In this document: piece after piece, positions 51,069-60,219 of the stretch
Layout: the number at the start of each line of letters is the position of its first letter
How positions within the stretch are numbered: the first letter of the stretch is position 1
NCBI RefSeq assembly: GCF_014874095.1
Contig: NZ_JADBEB010000001.1
Span: forward strand, 4,278,001 to 4,342,000
Origin: Plantactinospora soyae
GTDB taxonomy: Bacteria > Actinomycetota > Actinomycetes > Mycobacteriales > Micromonosporaceae
Length of the DNA stretch: 64,000 nt
Reading direction: 5' to 3'
The notes under the pieces: generated by a model
What the model saw: the letters and a program-made list of their open reading frames with translations, nothing else
What the model was told of the DNA's origin: nothing
Database searches by the model: none
Program-made: the position numbers and the translations under genes

Positions 51069-51566
51069 CTAACAGGCTGCGGGCGCGAGCTGCGCCCGCA
51101 GGGTTGCGGTGGCACGGGATAGATGGACGGCGACGGTTTGGGCGGAGATGCCCAACACCGCGGCCACGGACCTGGTGTCCAGGTCGAGCCAGATGCGTAA
51201 CACGACCACCTCGCGCTGCCGCCGCGGCAGCCGGCGAACGGCGGCCAGCAGGGCGTCGTTCGTGTCGAGGTCGTCCTCGATGAGGGACGCCCGCTCGTGG
51301 CCGTCGAGGGCCACCTCCCGCCGGCGTCGCCGCCACCAGGACACCCGGACGTTGAGGGCGGTGCGCACCACCCACGCCGCCGGTGCCGGATGCCGGCTCA
51401 CCCGTGGCCAGGAGGCCCAAGCTCGCGCGAACGCCTCAGCGACCAGATCCTCGGCCAGCACGCGATCGCCCGTACCAGCTAGTACGGCGCGCAGGCAGTT
51501 GTCTCGGGAGCGCTGATAGAAGTCCGCGAAGTCCTTCCGTTCTCGTTCCACACGGGGTTTACGCAT
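51069..51566 (-). CDS. ECF RNA polymerase sigma factor, SigE-like
   Basis: A 165-residue sigma-70-family factor with only regions 2 and 4. Region 2: FADFYQRSRDNCLRAVLAGT to EAFARAWASWPRV. Region 4: LPRRQREVVVLRIWLDLDTR, then HTH VAAVLGISAQTVAVHLSRA. It is co-transcribed with the membrane partner at 50059. Target promoters are not evident. Confidence 0.92.
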   Translation of the reverse strand: MRKPRVERERKDFADFYQRSRDNCLRAVLAGTGDRVLAEDLVAEAFARAWASWPRVSRHPAPAAWVVRTALNVRVSWWRRRRREVALDGHERASLIEDDLDTNDALLAAVRRLPRRQREVVVLRIWLDLDTRSVAAVLGISAQTVAVHLSRATATLRAQLAPAAC

Positions 51567-51802
51567 CAGCGCCCCGATCCATTTACCCCCGCGGAAGAAA
51601 TTTCCGTGATCATGAGGCTAGCGGCGACAAATCGGATGAACCCTACGCTAACCTCATGATCAACTGGGAAAGCTCTCGGCTGGTGCGCTGACCATGAACG
51701 TTCACCTGGTCGGTGACACCCCGTGCAGCGTCCGTCCTGACGGCTGGACGGGCCCCACGCCCGACAGCGAACACGTTTGCTGTCGGGAGGTGGGGTGGGT
51801 GG

Positions 51803-52240
51803 ATGGCTGAGCCGGTACGGGCGCGACGGCTGACCGACGAGGAAGGCCGCCGCCTGCAGCAGATCGTGCGAGGAGGCAAGCACAGCACGATCCGGATCCG
51901 CCGATCGTTGATCATCGTGGCGTCGGCCTCCGGGACGCCGGTGCCGGCGGTCGCCCGCCTGCTGGCGGCGCATGAGGACACCGTCCGTGATGCCATCCAC
52001 GCCTTCAACCAGATGGGTTGGCCTGTCTGGAGCCTCAGTGGGCGGGTGGCCGTCCCCGCCGGATCAGCGTTGACGACAAGGCGTGCATTGTCGCGACGGC
52101 CATGACACGCCCGGCCAAGCTGGGCCGTCTGTTCACCCATTGGAGCATCCGCAAGCTCGCCGACTACCTGACCCACAACCGCGTCCGCCGGGTAGCCATG
52201 AGCCGCGAACGGCTACGGCAACGTGGAACGAAACGGCGTG
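51803..52240 (+). pseudogene. IS630-family transposase, N-terminal remnant with frameshift
   Basis: ATG 51803 begins the HTH part (RARRLTDEEGRRLQQIVRGG, then SLIIVASASGTPVPAVARLL). The frame breaks near 52010-52020 and continues one base over with GGRPRRISVDDKACIVATAM and LFTHWSIRKLADYLTHNRVR. It stops resembling IS630 after about 52225, where the 3' end of the MerR gene begins. The DDE domain is missing. Confidence 0.75.
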
Positions 52241-52265
52241 ATACAGCGGTGCGGCAATGGGGTCG

Positions 52266-53213
52266 TCAGGTCAATGCATTGACGGCTGCGTGGAGCCAGG
52301 TCGAGGCCGGCGCGTCGGCTGCTTCCGGTTGCGGTGCGCCGTTGACCGTGGCGGTCAACGAGTTGTACCTGCCGAGCAGGGCGGCATGTCGGGCCACGTG
52401 TGGCCGTGGATCAGCGTCGACGAGCTGGCGCTGGACATCGGCGATGTTCTGGTCGCCGGTGCGCGCCGCCACCCACGTCACCCACCGGCCTGCCAGCTCC
52501 TGGGCCCGGGGGGAGTCGACCGGTAGCCCGGCTTCTGCCGCGGCCTTGGCTTCCGTGAGGATCGCGACCTGTTGCTCCTCCTCTGTCGGCGTGCCTTCCA
52601 GCTCGCGTGCCGCCGCCGTCGCGAAGGTCTGGTGAAAGTACTGGCGGACCGCCTGCCGGAAGCCGGCGTCTTGCAGCATGTCAGCCAGCTCGATCCAGGC
52701 TTCGAGCTGTTCAGAGGTCGGGTCCTCCGGCAGCTCGGGCCGCCACGGGCGTAGGTAGTCGACGAAGAAGTCTTGAATGTCGAGGCCGTCGGTGACCTCG
52801 GTCCAGAACTCCTCGATGAGCTGGGCACGGTCGTCATCGGACATGGACACCAGCTTGTGCATGAGGCTCACCTGTTCGGTCGCACTGTGTTGCCTGACGA
52901 TGGTCCGCAGGACGGCACGCTGAGCCCGGAAGCGGCTCAGTTGACGTTCGACGAGTGTCAGACGTGCTGTTGCCAGATCTGGCAGCGTGATCTCGTCAGC
53001 CAGCAACTGACGGATGTCGTCGAGGCTTGCGCCCAGTTCGCGGAGGGTGCGGACCAGCTCAAGGCTCGCGATGGCACGAATGTCGTAGCGCCGGTATCCG
53101 GCGCCGGTGTGCCCGGCGGGGGTGATGATCCCCGCGTCGGAGTAGAACCGGATCGCGCTGACACTCAGACCGGTACGACGGGCGACATCCCCGATTGAAT
53201 AGAGCTCGTCCAT
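52266..53213 (-). CDS. MerR-family regulator with large C-terminal (TipAS-like) domain
   Basis: A 315-residue regulator. The N-terminal MerR winged helix reads YSIGDVARRTGLSVSAIRFY, GYRRYDIRAIASLELVRTLR. A coiled-coil helix follows (RLTLVERQLSRFRAQRAVLR), then a 180-residue helical domain resembling antibiotic-binding TipAS. ATG 53213 is used; 53222 is possible. The palindrome at 53231-53245 lies just upstream and is probably its own operator. Its 3' end abuts the IS630 remnant, so the last residues may be altered. Confidence 0.82.
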   Translation of the reverse strand: MDELYSIGDVARRTGLSVSAIRFYSDAGIITPAGHTGAGYRRYDIRAIASLELVRTLRELGASLDDIRQLLADEITLPDLATARLTLVERQLSRFRAQRAVLRTIVRQHSATEQVSLMHKLVSMSDDDRAQLIEEFWTEVTDGLDIQDFFVDYLRPWRPELPEDPTSEQLEAWIELADMLQDAGFRQAVRQYFHQTFATAAARELEGTPTEEEQQVAILTEAKAAAEAGLPVDSPRAQELAGRWVTWVAARTGDQNIADVQRQLVDADPRPHVARHAALLGRYNSLTATVNGAPQPEAADAPASTWLHAAVNALT

Positions 53214-53230
53214 GGCAGCCACTCTGGCGT

Positions 53231-53245
53231 CTCAAGCGGCTTGAG
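53231..53245. promoter_or_regulatory. MerR-type operator candidate
   Basis: CTCAAGC-G-GCTTGAG is a perfect dyad 18 bases upstream of the MerR start and resembles CTTGAG-type sites bound by MerR proteins at promoters with long spacers. Confidence 0.6.
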
Positions 53246-53506
53246 AGTCAAGAGCACTCAGCATTCAGCACGCAACATGCTCAGGCATCCGCATCTTCCG
53301 CATTGAAGGCTCGTTGCTGTCGTGGGATGGCAACGGACCTGTCTGCCCACTCGCGGGCGAGCCCGCGGCGCGCAGTTGGAGCAGGCTCGTCCTGTCTCAC
53401 GACGCGCGGGGGCGCAGGCCGTCGAGCACGAGGATGACGCCGCCGTCCGCGTCGTCCCGGGAGACCACGTCAACGGTGGCCGGGGATCATGGCCATGATG
53501 TGCGGT

Positions 53507-54460
53507 ATGAAGATTTTGATGTTCGGCCGGGGCGTCATCGCCGTGGCGTACGGGTGGGCGCTGGAGCGGGCCGGGTACGAGATCGAGTTCTACGTACGTC
53601 CGGGTCGAGCAGCGAAGTACGGAAAGACAGTCGACCTTGAACTGCTCGACGCGCGGCGTCGGTTGCGAGGGCGACCCGTCACCGAGAAGTGGCCGGTGTG
53701 TTACCGCGAATCGCTGGAGCCGGACCACGACTTCGACCTGATCGTGGTGAGCGTGCAGCACTACGGTTTCGCTGAGGCCGTGTCCTTCCTGGCGCCGCGC
53801 GTAGGCAAGGCAACGTTGCTCGTCTTCAACAACCTGTGGGTCGAGCCGTTGGCCGCGGTCGACGCCCTGCCCGCCAGCCAGGTGGCCTGGGGGTTCCCCG
53901 GCGCCGGTGGCGGCTTCGGCGACGACGGCGTGCTGCGGGCAGCCCTGCTGCCCGTGGTCTTCTTCGGTACCCTCGGCGGGCCGCCGACCGAGCGCGAGCA
54001 AGCCGTGCGCACGGCGTTCCGCCAGGCCGGGTTCAAAACCCGGGAGAACGCCGACTTCCGGGGCTGGTTGTCGATCCACTTCATCCAGAACGCGGGCTTG
54101 CACACGCAGAGCTTGAAACTGGGCTCCCTCGCCGAGCTGGCCGGGAAACCACGCAACGTACGCGAGGCGATTCTTGCCACCCGCGAACTACTGCCCCTCG
54201 CCGAGGCACGCGGCGTCGACTTGCGGCGACACCGTAGCGACGTGCTGCCGTTCACAGCGCCTGTCTGGCTGACGGCGCCGGTGCTCACCTGGCTTTTCGG
54301 TCACTTCCCGCCGATGCGTACGGTGATGCGGGCGCACGCCAACCCCGAGGAACTGCGCGCGGTTTGCCGCGACACCCTGGCCGAAGCACACCGCCTGGGC
54401 GTGTCAGTGCCGCGATTGGAGGCAGCCGAGCCCTATTTCGCTGCCGAGAGAAATATCTGA
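53507..54460 (+). CDS. Ketopantoate reductase-like (ApbA/PanE) oxidoreductase
   Basis: A 317-residue protein. The Rossmann N-terminus (KILMFGRGVIAVAYGWALER) has the dinucleotide loop in modified form. FDLIVVSVQHYGFAEAVSFL and the C-terminal helical domain (SIHFIQNAGLHTQSLK) match ketopantoate-reductase homologues. True PanE activity is uncertain: the usual catalytic Lys was not placed with confidence. ATG 53507 is selected; ATG 53489 adds six residues. Confidence 0.78.
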   Translation: MKILMFGRGVIAVAYGWALERAGYEIEFYVRPGRAAKYGKTVDLELLDARRRLRGRPVTEKWPVCYRESLEPDHDFDLIVVSVQHYGFAEAVSFLAPRVGKATLLVFNNLWVEPLAAVDALPASQVAWGFPGAGGGFGDDGVLRAALLPVVFFGTLGGPPTEREQAVRTAFRQAGFKTRENADFRGWLSIHFIQNAGLHTQSLKLGSLAELAGKPRNVREAILATRELLPLAEARGVDLRRHRSDVLPFTAPVWLTAPVLTWLFGHFPPMRTVMRAHANPEELRAVCRDTLAEAHRLGVSVPRLEAAEPYFAAERNI

Positions 54461-54589
54461 AGGCACGGCAGCCACGCTATCGTTTCTGCCGACTCTTCAC
54501 CGGACGCCCTCTGCTGCCGCCGTCCGTGCGCGTCGCCACCAGCCGGGGCCTGTTGGGCTCGCAAATCCGGATCGGTGGCTGTGATGTGC

Positions 54590-55130
54590 GGCGTTGTGCG
54601 AGGTCGGCCCAACCAGCGCGGCGACGATCCAAGGTGTGGCAGCCTTGCTGCGACACTGGACCTACCCACACGCGCGGCTCGGTCGGTCACCGGTCGATCG
54701 TGAGATCCGGGAACTGGTCCTGCGCCTGGCAGCAGAGAGGACCCGGCCTGGGGCCATCGACGGGTGCGGGACGAGTTGGCTCGTCTCGGCTACCAGGTAG
54801 CGGCCAGCACCGTCTGGAAGATCCTGCACCACGCCGGCGTCGACCCGGCACCCCCGCCGAACCGGACCGACCTGGCGACAGTTCCTCACCGCCCAGGCGC
54901 ACACGATCCTGGCGTGCGACTTCTTCACGGTCGACACCGGGCTGCTGAAGCGGATCTACGTACTGTTCTTCATCGAGCTGGCCACCCGCCAGGTCCACAT
55001 CGTCGGAGTCACCGCGCAACCGACCGGCGCCTGGGTGGCGCAGCAGGCCAGGAGCCTGCTCATGAGCCTCGATCAGCGGGCCGGCGGGCTCCGGTTCCTG
55101 CTCCACGATCGCGACACGAAGGAGTTCCCG
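54590..55130 (+). pseudogene. Integrase-core (rve) transposase remnant
   Basis: Pieces in three frames align with one transposase of the IS3/IS481 kind: LGRSPVDREIRELVLRLAAE, then RDELARLGYQVAASTVWKIL (ATG 54764 frame), then TAQAHTILACDFFTVDTGLL and ELATRQVHIVGVTAQPTGAW in another frame. The DDE domain shows ACDFF and LLHDRDTK but ends near 55130. At least two frameshifts and a 3' truncation make it inactive. Confidence 0.75.
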
Positions 55131-55346
55131 CCGCCGGAGCAGTTGTGGATGCTGACGCTGCAGAACCCCTTCGGCGCGGCTGCCGGGCGGCTAGTCCTTG
55201 TCGTAATCCTTTTCGCGGTGTCCGACAAAGCTGAGCGGAGCCGCGCCGTCGACGGACCCGCGCCGGATGCCAGCTGATGCGGGACATCCACTCATCGGCA
55301 ATACGCAGGTGATCCTTGTTGACTCAGCGTCACACCGGCATCCGGG

Positions 55347-56027
55347 CTACCCGTAGAAGGCGCTCGGGTCGCCGGCGAGGGATGCCTTCACATGGGCACT
55401 CCAGTCGTCGACGACCACCTCGATCCGGTCCTGCTCGAGCCCGTCCAGCGCGGTCCGCACGACCACCGCCGGGTCGACCTTCGGCCCCTCGTAGTCACGG
55501 GACATGTCGGTGTCGGCGGCACCTAGGTGCAGGGCGGTCACCAGCGTCTTGTGGGGTGCGAGCTCCAGGCGTACGCCGTTGGTCAGGTTCCACTCGGCCG
55601 CCTTCGCCGCCCCGTACGCGGTGTGCCCGTTGTAGTTGAACCACGACATCGCGGACAGCACGTTGAGGATCGCCCCGCCGCCGAGCCGAGGCGCGAACGC
55701 CCGGATCATGCCGAGCGTGCCCCAGAAATGGGTGTCGATCTCGCGCCGAATAGCGTCGAGGTCGCCGGTGACGAGATTGGTGACGGTGTCCATGCCGGCG
55801 TTGTTGACCAGCAGCGTGACGTCCGGCGCGGTATCGGCGGCGGCGGCGATCGAGGCTGGATCGGTGATGTCCAGGCGCAGCACGTGTGCACCCGGGAGGT
55901 CGACGAGTTCGGGGCGGCGGGCGGTGGCGTACACCTTGGCGCCGCGCTCCAGCAGTTGGCTTGCGAAGTGCCGGCCGAGGCCGCGGTTGGTCCCGGTGAC
56001 CAGAGCGACTGCTCCAGAGATCTGCAT
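55347..56027 (-). CDS. Short-chain dehydrogenase/reductase
   Basis: A 226-residue classical SDR: cofactor motif VALVTGTNRGLGRHFA, NNAG, catalytic Ser in LSAMSW and Tyr/Lys in YGAAKAAEW. Substrate unknown. ATG 56027 gives the normal family length. It is divergent from a MerR regulator and separated by a palindromic operator, the usual arrangement of a regulated detoxification pair. Confidence 0.92.
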   Translation of the reverse strand: MQISGAVALVTGTNRGLGRHFASQLLERGAKVYATARRPELVDLPGAHVLRLDITDPASIAAAADTAPDVTLLVNNAGMDTVTNLVTGDLDAIRREIDTHFWGTLGMIRAFAPRLGGGAILNVLSAMSWFNYNGHTAYGAAKAAEWNLTNGVRLELAPHKTLVTALHLGAADTDMSRDYEGPKVDPAVVVRTALDGLEQDRIEVVVDDWSAHVKASLAGDPSAFYG

Positions 56028-56044
56028 GCGAAGTACGCTAAAAG

Positions 56045-56060
56045 CTGACGTTGGCGTCAG
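56045..56060. promoter_or_regulatory. MerR operator candidate in divergent promoter
   Basis: CTGACG-TTGG-CGTCAG, a perfect 6-bp dyad in the 59-base gap between the SDR and MerR genes, resembles TTGACGTnnnCGTCAA MerR sites. Confidence 0.65.
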
Positions 56061-56086
56061 AGGCAAGGATTGTGGCGGGAGTCACC

Positions 56087-56467
56087 ATGCGCATCGGCGA
56101 CTTGGCTGGCAGGGCGGGCGTGAGCGTGCGTGCCCTGCGCTACTACGAGCAGCAGGGGCTGCTCGCCTCCGACCGCAGCCCCCGGGGACAACGCCGCTAC
56201 CCGGACGAGGCGGCAGATCGGGTGCGGCTGATCCAGCAGTTGTACGCGGCCGGCCTGTCCAGCCGTACCATCGCTGACCTGCTGCCGTGCGTGACCTCCA
56301 AGGTCAGCACGCCGGAGTCGCGGGCCCGGTTGGCCGCCGAGCGGGACCGGATCGACGCCCAGATCGCCAAACTGACCGCGGCCCGCGACCGGCTGGGCGA
56401 GGTCATCGCGTACTCCACCAGCGCGCAGAGCGGTTGCCGCGTCGAGGCCGATCCGGCCACGGCTTGA
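56087..56467 (+). CDS. MerR-family transcriptional regulator
   Basis: A 126-residue MerR protein: HTH MRIGDLAGRAGVSVRALRYY, wing RGQRRYPDEAADRVRLIQQL, then a coiled coil (RARLAAERDRIDAQIAKLTA). No clear metal-binding Cys cluster; one Cys near residue 69 (LLPCVTSK) and one near the C-terminus. It probably controls the divergent SDR through the 56045 palindrome. Confidence 0.92.
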   Translation: MRIGDLAGRAGVSVRALRYYEQQGLLASDRSPRGQRRYPDEAADRVRLIQQLYAAGLSSRTIADLLPCVTSKVSTPESRARLAAERDRIDAQIAKLTAARDRLGEVIAYSTSAQSGCRVEADPATA

Positions 56468-56860
56468 GCCGTCCGACCGCCGACGACACGTCGCCGCCCG
56501 GTCCGCGAGTAGCGCGCCGCGCCACCGCCCGGTTCGTCGGATCGTCCGACGACCGCCGAGCACCGTCTCCTCGACGGCTTGTACCGATGGGCGCGCGCTC
56601 ATGCCGCCGGTCGTGCGCGCGGGCATTGGTGCAGCCGGCATCGCGTGCAGCCGGCCGCCGCTGGCCCGAGCGTCCTGTCTGTCCGATGAGAGCACCTCGC
56701 CGGATGGCTCAGGGCGCAGGAGCACGCATTCGGCACGAGCGTGCGTTAGGCAGCTGGACGATGACGTACGGAGAGTGATGGGGCGCGCCGGGTCCAGCGT
56801 GCCCACTCGGCGGCAGACATCCCAGGTCCTCTGATGTCAAGCGGTGGGCTGTAGATGGCT
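56468..56860. other. No gene seen
   Basis: A 390-base stretch with open frames of biased composition on both strands but no motif, start or family. Probably decayed accessory DNA. Confidence 0.45.
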
Positions 56861-57005
56861 TCAGGCGGTGATCTCGTTGTAGCTGGTGCCGGTCTTGAGG
56901 CAGCCGTGGAGGATGCCGACGAGGCGGTTGCCGAGTTGGCGTAGAGCGGCCTGGGACCGATGCCCCGCTGGCGCAGTGCCTGGTAGGAGGCGCGAGCGCC
57001 TGGGC
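56861..57005 (-). pseudogene. IS110-family transposase, C-terminal fragment
   Basis: About 46 codons, with one frameshift, read ARASYQALRQRGIG, then LGNRLVGILHGCLKTGTSYN and EITA, ending TGA at 56861. This is the conserved tail of IS110 transposases of a different subgroup from the two intact copies. Confidence 0.6.
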
Positions 57006-57194
57006 TACCGCGCGCATTGGGCAGAGTGCCCACTGGTGGACCGCGTCGCCGCGCTCCACGACGCGCGTATTCGGGTCACTCGTTGAGCGATCCGGCCGAC
57101 CGCCCCGGACCCGCCTTATTTACTGGACTTACCGCACCCCGCGCGTGTAACAATATGCATTCTACTGAGACATTATGTCGAGAGTGGGTGTGGG

Positions 57195-58052
57195 GTGCTG
57201 GACGTTACGGTCCTGGAAGTGCCGCAATGGCAGGGGTCGGGCTCACGAGGCGCGTACCGGTTGCGGCAAGGCGCGTCCGTGCTGGCCGGGCTGTTCCCCG
57301 CCGGGCAGCGGGTGCGAGTCGACACGGATGGCCAACCGGCCGATTCCCGCGACGGCGTTGCCGCACTCGACACGCTCGCGGCGAACCTGAGCGCGGTACG
57401 CGACGCCCACGCCAACGCACGGGCGCGCGGGCGGGCAGTTGTGACAGTCGGCGGGGACTGTGCGGTCGACCTGGTTCCCATTGAGGCGGCTCTGGCCGCG
57501 CACGGCGACCGGCTGACCGTGGTGTGGTTCGACGCGCACGGCGATCTGAACACCCCGGCCTCGTCGCCGTCCGGCGCGTTCCACGGCATGGTCCTGCGGG
57601 CCTTGCTTGGTGATGGCCCGCGCGAGTTGGTTCCGGCCAGGGCGTTGCGGCCGGACCAGGTCGTGCTGGCCGGTGTACGCGCGCTCGATCCCGGGGAACG
57701 GGCGTTCGTGGCCGAGCATCGGATTCGGCACGTCGCGGTGGAAGGGCTGGCCAACCCGTCCGTACTGGTGGACGAGGTCGCCGCCACAGGTGCTGACGCT
57801 GTCTATCTCCACATCGACCTCGACGTGCTGGACCCGGAGGTGTTCGGCGCCGTCGGCACGCCCGAGCCGGGCGGTCTGACCCTCGAACAGCTGATCACCG
57901 CGGTGCGCGGCCTCGCCGCGCGGTTCACCATCGCCGGATTGTGCCTTGCCGAGTACGAACCGCAGACCGACGGCTGCCCCGAGGTCCTCACCGACCTGAT
58001 CACCGCACTGGCGTCCGTTATGGACGGCGACGGCGAGGACGGGACGGCGTAA
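57195..58052 (+). CDS. Arginase/agmatinase/formiminoglutamase-family hydrolase
   Basis: A 285-residue ureohydrolase-fold protein. Mn-binding motifs are WFDAHGDLNTP (DAHGD) and LHIDLDVLDP (DxD). The usual GGDHS reads GGDCAVD, so the first His ligand is Cys, as in a known subset of actinobacterial homologues. Substrate is not certain. GTG 57195 begins MLDVTVLEVPQWQG. It stands alone; its promoter probably lies in 57100-57190. Confidence 0.85.
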   Translation: MLDVTVLEVPQWQGSGSRGAYRLRQGASVLAGLFPAGQRVRVDTDGQPADSRDGVAALDTLAANLSAVRDAHANARARGRAVVTVGGDCAVDLVPIEAALAAHGDRLTVVWFDAHGDLNTPASSPSGAFHGMVLRALLGDGPRELVPARALRPDQVVLAGVRALDPGERAFVAEHRIRHVAVEGLANPSVLVDEVAATGADAVYLHIDLDVLDPEVFGAVGTPEPGGLTLEQLITAVRGLAARFTIAGLCLAEYEPQTDGCPEVLTDLITALASVMDGDGEDGTA

Positions 58053-58375
58053 GAAGTCGACCCTGCACCAGGTTCGCCTCGACATCACCACGGGCCCGCA
58101 AGACTTGTCTGGTCGCCACTGACGGACTGGGGCATGGACTCGTGTCAGGGCGCGGGTCGAGGTCTGACCCATATCCCCAGCACATAGCAAGGACATGAAC
58201 TGCGTGGGCGACCCTCGGCGTGGACATCGACGTCGAGGTCGCCCAGCTCGGCCCCGCCGGCTATCGCCCACTGCGGGTGCGCGACGCCCTTGTCTGGGTA
58301 GCCGTGGTCTCCGGGGCGGAATCCTGGTCTGGGGTCAGCGTCCCCGAGCGCAGCGGATAGACCCGCCGGGCCGGG
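58053..58375. other. Spacer with a possible gene fragment
   Basis: Plus-strand 58213-58360 reads VDIDVEVAQLGPAGYRPLRV, then RDALVWVAVVSGAE before a stop, which looks like protein but lacks a start and known family. The rest shows nothing. Confidence 0.35.
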
Positions 58376-59203
58376 TCAGGTGGCACGGGTTCGTGCCGCG
58401 GTGACCATTAGTGTGGTGTACGGCATCGTGAAGCCGCCCCCGATCTTGTCGATGGTGGCCCCGACCCCCTCCAGCACCTGTGTCAGCTTGTCCGGCGGGA
58501 GCTTCGTGAGACCGCCGGTGGTGGGCAGCAGGTCCAACCACTCGTCGCGGGTGTAGGACTGCTCCCAGTCGAACCGCCACTGTTCCGGTTCGCCGAACCC
58601 ACCCACCTCGCGGATCCCATCGGCGAACTTGGCGAACATCGCCTGGTAGAGGTCCACGCCGTTCCTCGTCGACTGCACGTTGAACGGCGAATCGGGCACC
58701 ACCCGCCGGTAGACCGCAGCGAAGGCATCCGCCACCGCGGACGGAGGCTCGAACACATGCGCGAAGACCGCCAGAAGCCCATCGGGACGCAGCACCTGCG
58801 CGGCCTTGGGCGCACCCACAACCGGGTCCACCCAGTGCCAGGCCTGCCCCGCGACGACCGCGTCGAAGACCCGGCCGGCGGGATCCCAGTCCTCGAACGT
58901 CGCCACCTCGACCTCGACCCCACTGCGGCGCGCGAACTCGGCCATCCGCGCGTCCGGGTCGACACCCAGCACCTTGCGGTTGGCCGACTGGAACTGCCGG
59001 GCTTCGATGCCGGTGCCGCAACCGACGTCGAGGACGTCCGGCCCGGGGCTGGCAGCGACGATCCGGTTCACCAGGGCGTCGGGATAGCGGGGCCGGGCCC
59101 GGTCGTAGCGTTCGGCGTCCGCACCGAACGACTCGGCCATCTGCCTGGCTTTATGAGGCTCGGGCCGAGGCGGATGTGATAGCTCCTGCGGTATCGTGGG
59201 CAT
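58376..59203 (-). CDS. Class I SAM-dependent methyltransferase
   Basis: A 275-residue methyltransferase with motif I VLDVGCGTGIEARQF near residue 58, VLGVDPDARMAEFAR (acidic loop) and AFAVVAGQAWHWVD-like motif IV. Acceptor unknown. The ATG at 59203 lies inside a palindrome; an internal ATG at 59140 (MAESFGADAERYDRARPRYP) may be the true start, as homology begins there. It is divergent from a TetR gene with twin palindromes between. Confidence 0.88.
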   Translation of the reverse strand: MPTIPQELSHPPRPEPHKARQMAESFGADAERYDRARPRYPDALVNRIVAASPGPDVLDVGCGTGIEARQFQSANRKVLGVDPDARMAEFARRSGVEVEVATFEDWDPAGRVFDAVVAGQAWHWVDPVVGAPKAAQVLRPDGLLAVFAHVFEPPSAVADAFAAVYRRVVPDSPFNVQSTRNGVDLYQAMFAKFADGIREVGGFGEPEQWRFDWEQSYTRDEWLDLLPTTGGLTKLPPDKLTQVLEGVGATIDKIGGGFTMPYTTLMVTAARTRAT

Positions 59204-59231
59204 GCGCCCACCGTAGTGGGCTCATGCCCAC
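59196..59231. promoter_or_regulatory. Twin 16-bp palindromes, candidate TetR operators
   Basis: GTGGGC-ATGC-GCCCAC (59196-59211) and GTGGGC-TCAT-GCCCAC (59216-59231) are two perfect dyads with identical 6-base arms, 20 bases centre to centre (about two helical turns). They lie between the divergent methyltransferase and TetR genes. Cooperative binding by the TetR protein is a strong inference. Confidence 0.75.
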
Positions 59232-59280
59232 TCGGCAACCGGTGTAGTGGTTCGCGGTGAGCGTAAGGAGAGTGCGCGGT

Positions 59281-59883
59281 ATGCCGACCGGGATACAGAT
59301 CCGTGACGCGCGCAAGCAGCTGCTCGATGCCGCCGAGCGCATCCTGCGCCGGGAGGGGCCGAGCGCGCTGACCAGCCGCGCGGTCACCACCGAGGCGGGC
59401 TGCGCCAAGGGCGTGCTGCATAAGCACTTCGCCGATTTCGACGCCTTTCTCGCCGAACTCGTGCACGACCGCGTCGCCCGGATCGAGGACCAGGCCACCG
59501 CCCTGCGCAAGTCCGCCGGGACCGGCAGCGTGGCCGACAACCTCAACGGCGCGCTGATGGACCTGTTCGACCCGGTCGCCGTGGCGATCGTCGGCCTGAT
59601 CATCTTCCGGGACGAGCTGCGCGCCCGGCTGCGCCACACCAGACCGGCCCATAGCGTCCCGGTCTTGACGGAGGCCAGCGCCATGATCGCCGCATACCTC
59701 ACCGACGAGTGCGAAATGGGCCGCCTCGCTGCCGATGCTGACATCGACTCGCTCGCGCTCTCGCTGATCGGGGCCGGGCACCTGCTGTTCACCGCCCGGG
59801 ACGGCACCCCGCCGGATGCCGGAGCTGTCGACAAGGTCGTCACCACCATCATTGCCGATGTCGTACAACGTCGGCTGCTCTGA
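59281..59883 (+). CDS. TetR/AcrR-family regulator
   Basis: A 200-residue repressor. HTH: ILRREGPSALTSRAVTTEAG, CAKGVLHKHFADFDAFLAEL. ATG 59281 follows AAGGAG. The C-terminal ligand domain has no assigned effector. Likely controls itself and the methyltransferase through the palindromes at 59196-59231. Confidence 0.9.
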   Translation: MPTGIQIRDARKQLLDAAERILRREGPSALTSRAVTTEAGCAKGVLHKHFADFDAFLAELVHDRVARIEDQATALRKSAGTGSVADNLNGALMDLFDPVAVAIVGLIIFRDELRARLRHTRPAHSVPVLTEASAMIAAYLTDECEMGRLAADADIDSLALSLIGAGHLLFTARDGTPPDAGAVDKVVTTIIADVVQRRLL

Positions 59884-60219
59884 ATCGCCCAGCAGCAAGC
59901 CGCTCGATGCAAGGTGTTGAGGAACCTCTCACAAACGCTCGATCCTGAGAAGCATTCACCGGACGCAGTATCAGCCGCGTCACCACCAGCGCCAGCCATC
60001 CCGCCCCCTCAAGGCAACCGCCCACGTGAGGCGGTCACATCGCCCTCAATTCGGCTACTTCAGGATGCCCGCTCGACCCGTGGCCGGCTACCGAACGTGA
60101 TGGCCCCGGTTGGTTAGCGCACACGACTGGCGGCATGAGCGTGCGCGGGTGGCCGGTGGGCGTAGTGGTGCCTGCCGGATTGGAGAGCCCTGTCGGTGGA
60201 GGGTGGCAGGGTAAGCGTC
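59884..60219. other. No gene seen
   Basis: A 336-base gap downstream of the TetR gene. It holds no frame with protein-like content; the last 40 bases presumably carry the GNAT gene's promoter and ribosome site. Confidence 0.5.
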
